The notes under the pieces are model-generated. The model ran no database searches. It was not told the DNA's origin and saw only the letters and a program-made list of their open reading frames with translations. Both the position numbers and the translations under genes were made by a program. Of a DNA stretch of 33,739 bases, positions 6,710 to 13,318 are shown in pieces (the stretch's first letter is position 1; each line of letters begins with the position of its first letter). This DNA comes from Acrocarpospora corrugata (GTDB taxonomy: Bacteria > Actinomycetota > Actinomycetes > Streptosporangiales > Streptosporangiaceae), in assembly GCF_009687845.1 (NCBI RefSeq), contig NZ_BLAD01000106.1, positions 1 to 33,739 on the forward strand, given 5' to 3'.

Positions 6710-7660
6710 GTGAGGCTGGTGGGCGTGGCGATGCATGTTGAGCGTAGGCGCGCGCTGGCGGCAGCCGTACTGGGTCGGGATCCTGATCCGCCGCGGCTGA
6801 CGGCCGACGACGGCGTGATGCTGGACGCGGTCAGTGGCGTGATTCTGGACGTCAGTCCGCACCTGATCATCGTGGAGACCGATGACGGTGACGAGGAGCG
6901 GCTCGTGATCGCGCCGTGGGCGACCGCGTGGCGGGGTGGGGCGACGGCTCCGGCGGATCTTCCTATCGGGTCCCGTGTGATCATCAGGGCGCTGCGGTCG
7001 GGCAAGGTGGTGGATCGGATCTGGGCGGACATCACCCGGATGACGGGCATCATCCGGTCGGTCAGCGGCCGGACCGACCTCGCTGTCGAGCTCGACTGCG
7101 GGCCACATCGCGGCCGGCGGTCGATCGTCATCCCTTACCGATCGTCTGGGCGGGTTCGGGTGCGGTATCCCAAGCTGGAGCCGGGCTATCTTTTCGACGC
7201 TATCGGCGTGATCCGCGATGGTGCTCCCCTCGTTCAGCTCCCGGCCACGTCGCAGCCCGCCTATCGGGCCGGATCGGTGCCGCCACCGCCCCCGGCCTAC
7301 GGCGGCGCCCAGTCGAAGATCTCCGGGACGGCGGTGTGGTCGGACTTCACCGATCGGGGTGCGGCCTATGCGATGTTGGAGCGCTCCGACAGTGGCTGCG
7401 AGGATGCGGGCGTCTCCTGCGCGGGGCTGCCCTATCTGGCGCTCGGGTCGATGTTGTATGTGCGCAATGTCTGCGCGGGGCGGGCGACGGCGCTGCCGAT
7501 CGTGGCGTGTGGCTGCATGGCGGGGCGGTTCTGCGATCGATGTGTGGAGTGTGGGACCTCGCCACGCGGCCGGATCGTGGAACTCTCGGCCACGTCCTAC
7601 GTCGAGCTCGGCGGGGACCTGATCAAGGGGTGCTTCAACGCGCGGGTGGGGTTGACGTGA
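6710..7660 (+). CDS. Cys-rich protein with RlpA/expansin-like double-psi barrel end
   Basis: 316 residues from the GTG at 6710, selected because AGGAGAG sits seven bases upstream. Residues about 36-175 look like two small beta-barrel (OB/KOW-like) modules. A Pro-rich linker follows (190-197). The C-terminal 110 residues resemble a double-psi beta-barrel: SGTAVWSDFTDRGAAYAM, LPYLALGSMLYVRN, then GRIVELSATSYVELGG, which parallels the GR.IDLS...LGG signature of RlpA/expansin proteins. Ten cysteines are present, nine of them at 230, 237, 255, 267, 269, 275, 278, 281 and 308, suggesting disulfides or metal binding. No signal peptide is seen, so its location is unclear. The MauE gene follows after 34 bases. 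Barrel assignment is by pattern only. Confidence 0.65.
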   Translation: MRLVGVAMHVERRRALAAAVLGRDPDPPRLTADDGVMLDAVSGVILDVSPHLIIVETDDGDEERLVIAPWATAWRGGATAPADLPIGSRVIIRALRSGKVVDRIWADITRMTGIIRSVSGRTDLAVELDCGPHRGRRSIVIPYRSSGRVRVRYPKLEPGYLFDAIGVIRDGAPLVQLPATSQPAYRAGSVPPPPPAYGGAQSKISGTAVWSDFTDRGAAYAMLERSDSGCEDAGVSCAGLPYLALGSMLYVRNVCAGRATALPIVACGCMAGRFCDRCVECGTSPRGRIVELSATSYVELGGDLIKGCFNARVGLT

Positions 7661-7694
7661 CGCGCGACGGCTCGGGGCTGAAGGAGGATGTTCG

Positions 7695-8501
7695 GTGAGC
7701 GAGACGATCGCGGCGGCGGCACAGCCGATTGTGGTGTTCATGTTCGTGCTGGGCGGCGCGGCCAAACTGGCCAGCGTCGGCAGCGAAACCGAGCCAGGCG
7801 CGCTCGGTCGGCTCGGGCCGGCGGTGCTGGTGCCCGAACGGTTCCGCGGGCCAGCGATGATCTTCTGCGGGGTGGCGGAGTTCGGCCTCGCGATCGGGTT
7901 GGTCTTCTTCGACCATCCCATTCCGCGCTGGATGACGGTCGCGTTCTTCGCCGTGTCCACATACGTGCTGTGGGACCTGCGACGACGTCGCCCCGATGTC
8001 GGTTGCGGCTGTTTCGGCGAGGTCAGCGGGAGGCCGGTCGGCTTGCGATCCATCGGCCGCACGGTCGTGCTGACCGCGATGGCGATCATGATCGCGCTCC
8101 ACCAGACCAGCGGCCTGCCGGGGCTGTCGTGGACGTTCGCGGCCTGGTTCGGCGGCGGCATCATGCTGCTGTTGATCCTTTCGCCCGAGATCGAAGAATC
8201 CTGGGCCCGGCTGCGCTACCGAGCCCCCTGCGAGCAGCGGCCGTTCCCTGCCGACCGAGCCCTCTCCCGGCTGCGGTCGAGCACGGCCTGGCGCACGCAT
8301 TACCCGATGCTGAGATCGGAGGAGCCCTCCGACAGCTGGCGTGAACTCTGCTGGCGTTTCTACGCGTTCGACAGTGTCAACGGATCGGATGTCGTCTTCG
8401 CGGTCTACCTCAGTGGCCGTCGCCCGCCCGTCCGCGCGGCGATAGTGGGCGCGGACGGGCGGCAAGCGCCTCTGCAGGAATCTATCCCTGTATCAGCCTG
8501 A
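7695..8501 (+). CDS. MauE/DoxX-type redox-associated membrane protein
   Basis: 268 residues from the GTG at 7695 with AAGGAGG upstream. The N-terminal 165 residues carry about five hydrophobic helices (7-27, 53-72, 80-95, 122-138, 145-163) in the MauE/methylamine-utilisation pattern. The C104-G-C106-F motif lies in the loop before the fourth helix, where members of this family keep a redox cysteine pair. The last 100 residues are soluble and unassigned. MauE relatives are thought to pass electrons or disulfides across the membrane to a partner; here the only candidate partner is the Cys-rich barrel protein encoded just upstream. It is convergent with the AAA ATPase gene. Confidence 0.75.
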   Translation: MSETIAAAAQPIVVFMFVLGGAAKLASVGSETEPGALGRLGPAVLVPERFRGPAMIFCGVAEFGLAIGLVFFDHPIPRWMTVAFFAVSTYVLWDLRRRRPDVGCGCFGEVSGRPVGLRSIGRTVVLTAMAIMIALHQTSGLPGLSWTFAAWFGGGIMLLLILSPEIEESWARLRYRAPCEQRPFPADRALSRLRSSTAWRTHYPMLRSEEPSDSWRELCWRFYAFDSVNGSDVVFAVYLSGRRPPVRAAIVGADGRQAPLQESIPVSA

Positions 8502-8502
8502 C

Positions 8503-8590
8503 GCTAGAGAGCCGTAGATTCCTGAATCGAGGCACGGGCAATCAAGCTCTCTACGGCTCTCTAGCTTCCCCGCTAGAAAGCCGTAGAGAG
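8503..8590. repeat. Three copies of an 18-bp motif between convergent genes
   Basis: GCTAGAGAGCCGTAGA at 8503-8518, its inverse TCTCTACGGCTCTCTAGC at 8548-8565, and GCTAGAAAGCCGTAGAGA from 8572. Copies 2 and 3 form an 18-bp hairpin with one mismatch and a TTCCCC loop; copies 1 and 2 can form a competing hairpin. The simplest role is a two-way terminator for the MauE and ATPase genes, but three copies are more than a terminator needs. Confidence 0.7.
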
Positions 8591-8607
8591 ATCAATGAGC
8601 CCTGCCG

Positions 8608-9789
8608 TCAGAGCGGCTGGGCACGTAAGAACCTCCCGAAGTGAGGGACGGTGAAGGCGATCTGCCCCCGTTCGGCGCTGTAGATCAGGCCCTTTTTGAT
8701 AAGGCTGTCGCGCGCCGGGGAAAGGCTGGACGGTTTGCGGCCGAGGGCGTCGGCCACGTCGGCGGTGGGCACGGGGTCGTCCCCGAGTTGCGCCATCGCG
8801 TGCATGTAGTCGCGTTCGGCCGGGGTGGCTCGCTCATACCGGCTGCCGAAGAAGCCGACCGCGAGTTCCTCCTCGGCCTCCGGGGCGGACACCTTGATGT
8901 CTTCGGCGGTGATCGGGCTGCGCGGGGCGAGATCCCAGGCGACCTTGCCATACGCCTGGACGAAGTAGGGATAGCCGTCGGCCGCCTCGTAGAGCGCGTC
9001 GAGCGCTTCCGCGGTGAAGGCGACGCCTTCCTCCTCGGCGGGGGCGATCAGTGCCAGGTCGGCGGCTTCTCGGTCGAGCCGGTCGATTCTCGCGTACCTG
9101 AACAGTCGTTCGGAGTAGCTCTTGCTGGCGGACAGGACCGAGGGAAGGTGCGGGAGACCCGCGCCGACCACGATCAACCGGCCGCCGGTCTGGGACAGTT
9201 CGTGGCAGGCGGCGCAGAGGGCGGAGACGTCGGCGGGCTGCACGTCCTGCATCTCGTCGATGAACAGGGCGATGCCGACGCCGAGGTCGGTGGCCACACT
9301 CGCCGCGTCCACAAACAGCTCGGTCAGGTCGATTTCCAGGTCGCCGGAGTCGGCGCGGCCTCGGCTGGCGGGGACGTCGATGGCGGGCGACCAGTGTGAG
9401 GTGCCCTTGGCCGCCGCCGGGTCGCGCATCGCGAACGCCTTGAGGACGCCGAGGAACTCGTCGATGCGCTCGGGGCCGCGATGCCGGGGGGCGAGTTCGC
9501 GGATCGCCATGTGCAGGGCGGCGGCGACCGGGCGGCGGATCGACTGATCCGGCCGGGCCTCGATCTTGCCGGTGCCCCAGAGCCGCTGGATGGCCATCGA
9601 CTTGAAGGTGTTGAGCAGCACGGTCTTGCCGACGCCGCGCAGACCGGTCACGACCATGCTCCGCTCCGGGCGGCCGCGGGCGACCCGTTCGAGGACGACC
9701 TCGAACTGCTGGAGTTCACGATCGCGGCCCGCGAGTTCCGGGGGACGCTGGCCGGCGCCGGGGGCGTAGGGGTTGCGCACAGGGTCCAC
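8608..9789 (-). CDS. AAA ATPase (ORC/Cdc6-like ATP-binding protein)
   Basis: 393 residues. Walker A is GLRGVGKT at 49-56. Walker B is LFIDEM at 175-180 with a following Gln-Asp. A sensor-1-like VVGAG is at 207-211. The C-terminus after about 320 is a winged helix (ADVADALGRKPSSLSPARDS) ending in a hydrophobic strand. This is the pattern of the archaeal/actinobacterial AAA_16/AAA_22 NTPases. The GTG at 9789 matches the common N-terminus DPVRNPYAPGAGQRPPELAG, although no good ribosome site precedes it; the open frame continues upstream to 9915. Role unknown: related proteins occur alone or near mobile DNA. Related short CGTAGA motifs flank the gene on both sides. Confidence 0.85.
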   Translation of the reverse strand: MDPVRNPYAPGAGQRPPELAGRDRELQQFEVVLERVARGRPERSMVVTGLRGVGKTVLLNTFKSMAIQRLWGTGKIEARPDQSIRRPVAAALHMAIRELAPRHRGPERIDEFLGVLKAFAMRDPAAAKGTSHWSPAIDVPASRGRADSGDLEIDLTELFVDAASVATDLGVGIALFIDEMQDVQPADVSALCAACHELSQTGGRLIVVGAGLPHLPSVLSASKSYSERLFRYARIDRLDREAADLALIAPAEEEGVAFTAEALDALYEAADGYPYFVQAYGKVAWDLAPRSPITAEDIKVSAPEAEEELAVGFFGSRYERATPAERDYMHAMAQLGDDPVPTADVADALGRKPSSLSPARDSLIKKGLIYSAERGQIAFTVPHFGRFLRAQPL

Positions 9790-9821
9790 GCTGTCGGACT
9801 TTATGACCGGATATAGCGGCC

Positions 9822-9850
9822 GTCGTAGATTTCCGTAGAAAGCGCTACGG
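9822..9850. promoter_or_regulatory. CGTAGA-containing repeat upstream of the AAA ATPase
   Basis: CGTAGATTTCCGTAGAAAGC followed by GCTACGG: two direct CGTAGA units and an inverted CCGTAG/CTACGG pair. It lies 33-61 bases before the ATPase start and shares its core with the three repeats beyond the gene's 3' end. A binding site for autoregulation is possible. Confidence 0.35.
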
Positions 9851-9974
9851 CGTGTCGCGGAACGGCGGACGCCGGGGTATCGGGGGGGCGGGATCGGAGC
9901 CGCGAGCAGAGCCATGCGTTACTCCTCACCTGCGCGTTCGGGCGACCGGCTCTCGCGGGAGGCTGGTACGAACC

Positions 9975-10050
9975 CATGTTCGATCCGATGTCGATGACTG
10001 TAGCGCGGGTCGAACATGTGCGCGAGCTTTTCCCGAGAAAAGCTCGCGCA
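9975..10050. repeat. Two abutting inverted repeats
   Basis: The first has 9-base arms CATGTTCGA/TCGAACATG with a 26-base spacer. One base later a perfect 14-base hairpin begins (TGCGCGAGCTTTTC, loop CCGA). There is no T-run on either side, so a standard terminator is doubtful. Confidence 0.5.
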
Positions 10051-10322
10051 AAGATCGTTTAGACCCGGCTATGTCGGGATATATGGCGACACGGAACCCG
10101 GCCCTCGCCGCGAGCACAGCCAGCCCCGAGTCATCCACCAGGACACCAACGGTCTGGCAACCCAAGGGATTCCGATATCTACCCAAAAAGCTAGGCAAGA
10201 GCCGGTGCGGGGTTCGTGTCCCATCCGGCGGCTCGTGGGCCCGGATATCCCGCCTGACCAGGCATTACAGCCATCTTTTCGTTCCCCGGACCTGCACGAA
10301 CGACGTAGGTACCCTCAAACCC

Positions 10323-11048
10323 ATGTCCACCCGCAGGTCAGCCATCGTGATCGCCCTGGCGCTCCTCGGCGCGTCCGCGTGCGGAGCCGAGACCGCCTCC
10401 CAGGCGACCCCCACTCCGGAACCGACCCAGGCGACCTCGGAATCCTCGTCACCAGCCGCCACCCCGACCCCGGCGGCTCCCCCCGAATTCATCGCCAAGA
10501 TCACTAAAGTCACTCGCGACCAGGTCAAATACTCCTGGCGCGAAGGCTGCCCCGTCACTCTGAACGACCTGCGGCTGGTCACCATGACCTACTGGGGCTT
10601 CGACAAGAAGCCCCACACCGGCGAAATGGTCCTCAACGCCTCAGTCGCCAAGGACGTCGTCTCGGTCTTCCACAAGCTGTACGACGACCGCTACCCGATC
10701 CGTCGCATGGAACTCGTCGACGTCTACAAGGGCGACGACTACGACTCGATCGACGCCGACAACACCTCCGCCTTCAACTGCCGCGCGGCCACCGGTTCAA
10801 CCCACTGGTCCCAGCACGCGTACGGCTTCGCCGTCGACCTCAACCCCCTCGAGAACCCGTACCTCAACGCGGACGGCTCCAATGCCCACAAGAACGCCGA
10901 CGCCTACGTCAAGCGCCCCCTCAAGAAGCCCGGCGTGATCAATCCGGGCGACGAGGTCGTGCGCGCCTTCGCGGCCATCGGCTGGGGCTGGGGCGGCGAC
11001 TGGTCCGGCATCAAGGACTATCAGCACTTCTCCATGAGCGGCCGGTAG
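10323..11048 (+). CDS. M15 family (VanY-like) metallopeptidase lipoprotein
   Basis: 241 residues. A lipoprotein signal ends at the lipobox LGASAC with C20, followed by a Thr/Pro/Ala/Ser-rich linker to about 55. The catalytic domain carries the M15 zinc site: H165 and D172 in SQHAYGFAVDLNP, and H235 in DYQHFS. The preceding R/S-rich ATGSTHWSQ is typical. Enzymes of this family cleave D-Ala-D-Ala or related bonds in peptidoglycan. It should act outside the membrane, anchored by lipid. The ATG at 10323 begins the signal peptide; the upstream ribosome site is weak. It is monocistronic or joined to the small gene 40 bases downstream. Confidence 0.92.
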   Translation: MSTRRSAIVIALALLGASACGAETASQATPTPEPTQATSESSSPAATPTPAAPPEFIAKITKVTRDQVKYSWREGCPVTLNDLRLVTMTYWGFDKKPHTGEMVLNASVAKDVVSVFHKLYDDRYPIRRMELVDVYKGDDYDSIDADNTSAFNCRAATGSTHWSQHAYGFAVDLNPLENPYLNADGSNAHKNADAYVKRPLKKPGVINPGDEVVRAFAAIGWGWGGDWSGIKDYQHFSMSGR

Positions 11049-11088
11049 CTCGACGAGAACTGTCGGTGCCGCCTGACAGGATCAGGCC

Positions 11089-11253
11089 ATGGCTTTCCCG
11101 CTCGATCTCCTCCCGTGCCCGGCCTCCGGCGACGTCATCCTCGTCCCCCGGGGTCTCGTCCACGCCCGGCTCACGCCCGCCGACCGGCGGGAGCTCATCG
11201 AGCAACTCCAAGCCCTCGACTTGCGCGAACCGGTTGGCTGCTTAGCCGGCTGA
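11089..11253 (+). CDS. Small 54-residue hypothetical protein
   Basis: A 54-codon frame starting MAFPLDLLPCPASGDVILV, with AGGATCAGG in front of its ATG and strongly GC-biased third positions, which supports coding. The C-terminal half is a predicted helix (TPADRRELIEQLQALDLR). It carries a TTA leucine codon near the end, rare in this genome type and dependent on the bldA tRNA in streptomycetes. No family recognised. Confidence 0.55.
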   Translation: MAFPLDLLPCPASGDVILVPRGLVHARLTPADRRELIEQLQALDLREPVGCLAG

Positions 11254-11377
11254 CCCGCCGCGGCCCGCCCATTCCGTTCCGATGGACAAGCCGGATCATC
11301 ACGCAGCGGGAACTCATGTCATCCAAGGGCCTCTGCGACCCCACCGCCGAGACTCGAAGAGTCCGCGGGCTCAAGCG

Positions 11378-11773
11378 TCACTCAGGGGTGCACCACATGC
11401 TGACCGCGACCACGAAGGTCTCCGCCTTCGGCAGGTCCAATGCCAGCTGGTCGGCCGCGAACTGGGAGAACGTCATGGGGTCGTCGGGCGAGGCGAGGAT
11501 CTTCTCGCACACCTGGGTGCCGACCGAAATGGCCTGGGCCTCGTCGGCGGCCAGCCCGGCGTCGACGTCCTTCAGCGCCGTGAAGAACTCCTGCTTCTGC
11601 GCGTCCGACATCTCGGGCGCGGCGGCGATCGTGACGGCCGACTCCGACGGGTTCGCGACCGCCGGGTTGGAGGTGCCGGAGTCACCGGTGGCCGCGGTGC
11701 CCGCCGGGTCCGTCCCGGAGCACCCAGCCAGAGCAAAGATGGCAACAGCAAAGATTGGAACGAGTCGATTCAT
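11378..11773 (-). CDS. Small lipoprotein, DUF732-like
   Basis: 131 residues. Signal peptide with lipobox ending in LAGC (C18). A Ser/Thr/Ala/Asn linker is followed by an alpha-helical domain from about 55: EFFTALKDVDAGLAADEAQA, then a VGTQVCEKIL segment and a closing WC. The FLxxL...G..VC...C layout matches DUF732-type exported proteins of actinobacteria, whose role is unknown. AGGGTGA precedes the ATG at 11773. Confidence 0.8.
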   Translation of the reverse strand: MNRLVPIFAVAIFALAGCSGTDPAGTAATGDSGTSNPAVANPSESAVTIAAAPEMSDAQKQEFFTALKDVDAGLAADEAQAISVGTQVCEKILASPDDPMTFSQFAADQLALDLPKAETFVVAVSMWCTPE

Positions 11774-11788
11774 GAAAAATCACCCTAA

Positions 11789-11818
11789 CGCCCACCCCAC
11801 CACAAGGTGGGGCGGGCG
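11789..11818 (-). promoter_or_regulatory. GC-rich hairpin in the leader of the DUF732-like gene
   Basis: Arms CGCCCACCCCACC and GGTGGGGCGGGCG pair over 13 bases with one mismatch around an ACAA loop. On the minus strand it ends about 10 bases before the ribosome binding site and is followed by GATTTTT. It could terminate transcription from further upstream or hide the translation start. Confidence 0.5.
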
Positions 11819-12040
11819 AGGAATGTCGTGCTATCGACAGCCCACTACTGCTTGAAGTGGCAGATCGCAGGTGAGGGACCATACGTTAACCCTCGGACGC
11901 GGACAGATCGGGAAGGATGGCTTACCACTCCATAACGATCAGCCATCGGCCGCGTCACAAGCTAGCGGTATCGGCTCTGGCACGGTCAACTGCTTGCGGC
12001 GACCGTGGTCAAGGATGACGCGGCGCGACAGGAGACGACG

Positions 12041-12286
12041 ATGCAACAGTGGCTCCGTTCGAGCCCCCTACCGACGATCTGGCCCGCGGATCGGTACGAG
12101 GTGCGCTGCACCCGTCCGGCCCCGGACTTCACCACCGTGGATCGCTACCATTTCGCCGAGCTTGCTCATGAAGCGGCGGAAGGGGTCCAGGCTGCCGGCC
12201 TGGCCTCCCAGATCGTGGTGGTCCGCCTGGAGGACGGCATCGTCCTGTTCGAGCAAGGGATGACGGTTCCGTTAGAAGCCTGGTAA
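12041..12286 (+). CDS. Hypothetical 81-residue protein upstream of Nudix-NYN gene
   Basis: Starts at ATG 12041 with AGGAGA upstream (a GTG at 12005 is in frame). The sequence is a mixed alpha/beta small protein: YEVRCTRPAPDFTTVDRYHF, a helix of AELAHEAAEGVQAAG, then two strands IVVVRLEDGIVLFEQG. No family recognised. The Nudix-NYN gene begins 14 bases after its stop, so the two are likely cotranscribed. Confidence 0.7.
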   Translation: MQQWLRSSPLPTIWPADRYEVRCTRPAPDFTTVDRYHFAELAHEAAEGVQAAGLASQIVVVRLEDGIVLFEQGMTVPLEAW

Positions 12287-12300
12287 GCGAAACTGGACTC

Positions 12301-13170
12301 ATGGCGGAAAAGGACGGTGACGGCTGGGCCCGATGTGATCGGGGGCACCAACATTGGGGCGTGCACGGCGCGGCCGGCCTGCTCGCTGTCCACCACACCC
12401 CCGAAGGTCCGTTCGTGCTGATGCAGAAGCGCTCCTGGTGGAGCCACCACGGCGGGACGTGGGGGCTGCCCGGTGGAGCGCGCGACAGCCACGAGGACGC
12501 GATCAGCAGCGCCCTGCGCGAGGCCCACGAGGAAGCCGCGCTCGTCGGTGATCTACTCCGCGTGCAGGGCGTCTACCTCGACGATCATGGCGGCTGGTCG
12601 TTCCATACCGTGATCGCCGAGGCGGCCGAACTGCTCCAGGCCGCGCCCGCCAACAGCGAAAGCGTCGCTCTGTCGTGGGTGTCCGCCGACCGGCTCAACG
12701 AGAAGAAGCTCCACCCCGGCTTCGCCGAGACCTGGCCCCTGGTCCGGCCCACGATCGACCCGGTCGTCCTCGTTCTGGACATGGCCAACATCATCGGGGC
12801 CCGCGCCGAGCACGGCTGGTGGCGGGACCGGGCGGGCGCGGCCACCCGACTGCTCGTCGAGGTGAGCTCCCTCGCGGACCGGGGCCTGCAACGCCAAATC
12901 GAGGGTCTGCCCGACATCACCTGGCGATATCCCCGCATCGTGGCCGTCGTCGAGGGCGCGGCCCGAGCCGCGACCCCGCCGCCGCTCAATCCCGCTCTGT
13001 CCGTTCTGCCCGCGCCGGGCAGCGGCGACGACGCGATCGTCGAGGTCGTCCGCGCGGTACGCCCCTGGGAACGCGCCCTGGTCATCACCGCCGACCGCGG
13101 CCTGCGCGACCGGGTCACCGGGTTGGGCGCCCTCGTCGTCGGACCGAGCTGGCTGCTGGCACAGCTCTGA
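12301..13170 (+). CDS. Nudix hydrolase fused to a NYN/PIN-like nuclease domain
   Basis: 289 residues in two domains. The N-terminus has a possible zinc knuckle (RCDRGHQHWG, residues 11-20). The Nudix box runs from G59 to about 81 with G59, E65, R73, E74, E77 and E78 in the canonical GX5EX7REX2EE spacing; the usual final Gly is Ala. The second domain (about 153-289) has the NYN/PIN pattern: VVLVLD160MANIIGA, the acidic pair D243/D244 in GSGDDAIVE, and TAD265RGLRDR. So both active sites look intact. Nudix enzymes hydrolyse nucleoside-diphosphate-linked compounds; NYN domains are RNA-cleaving. A joint role in RNA or nucleotide quality control is inference. Confidence 0.85.
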   Translation: MAEKDGDGWARCDRGHQHWGVHGAAGLLAVHHTPEGPFVLMQKRSWWSHHGGTWGLPGGARDSHEDAISSALREAHEEAALVGDLLRVQGVYLDDHGGWSFHTVIAEAAELLQAAPANSESVALSWVSADRLNEKKLHPGFAETWPLVRPTIDPVVLVLDMANIIGARAEHGWWRDRAGAATRLLVEVSSLADRGLQRQIEGLPDITWRYPRIVAVVEGAARAATPPPLNPALSVLPAPGSGDDAIVEVVRAVRPWERALVITADRGLRDRVTGLGALVVGPSWLLAQL

Positions 13171-13239
13171 ACGGCACGGCCTCCGGGCTCAACCGTTCGG
13201 GTCAAGCTGGGTGCTCACACAAACCTGGACCACTGCCGA

Positions 13240-13273
13240 TGACCTGGTGGTATTCGGGCAAAAGCCAGGTCAG
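13240..13273. promoter_or_regulatory. Inverted repeat upstream of the permease pair
   Basis: TGACCTGG (13240-13247) and CCAGGTCA (13266-13273), 18 bases apart, lie about 45 bases before the permease start. Further half-matches CCACTG/CAGTGG extend the symmetry. It may be an operator for the permease operon. Confidence 0.35.
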
Positions 13274-13318
13274 TGGAGCACCAACTCTTGGTCTTGACCG
13301 CGTGGATGATCTGCCACG

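Larger units (their letters stand above)
9790..10322. other. 533-base intergenic region between divergent ATPase and M15 peptidase
   Basis: No gene is supported. Three structures are visible: CCGTAG (9833-9838) with CTACGG (9845-9850); CATGTTCGA (9975-9983) with TCGAACATG (10010-10018); and a perfect 14-bp hairpin at 10019-10050. The frame open upstream of the peptidase start from 9852 is a GC-rich artefact. Confidence 0.5.

Noticed and set aside
6683-8164. 493-codon minus-strand open frame
   Set aside because: Antisense to the barrel/MauE operon; Arg/Pro-rich low-complexity translation with no domain.
10190-10245. tRNA-like segment (GGGTTCGTGTCCC with flanking GC arms)
   Set aside because: The T-loop departs from TTCRANY, and no acceptor, D or anticodon arm can be completed.
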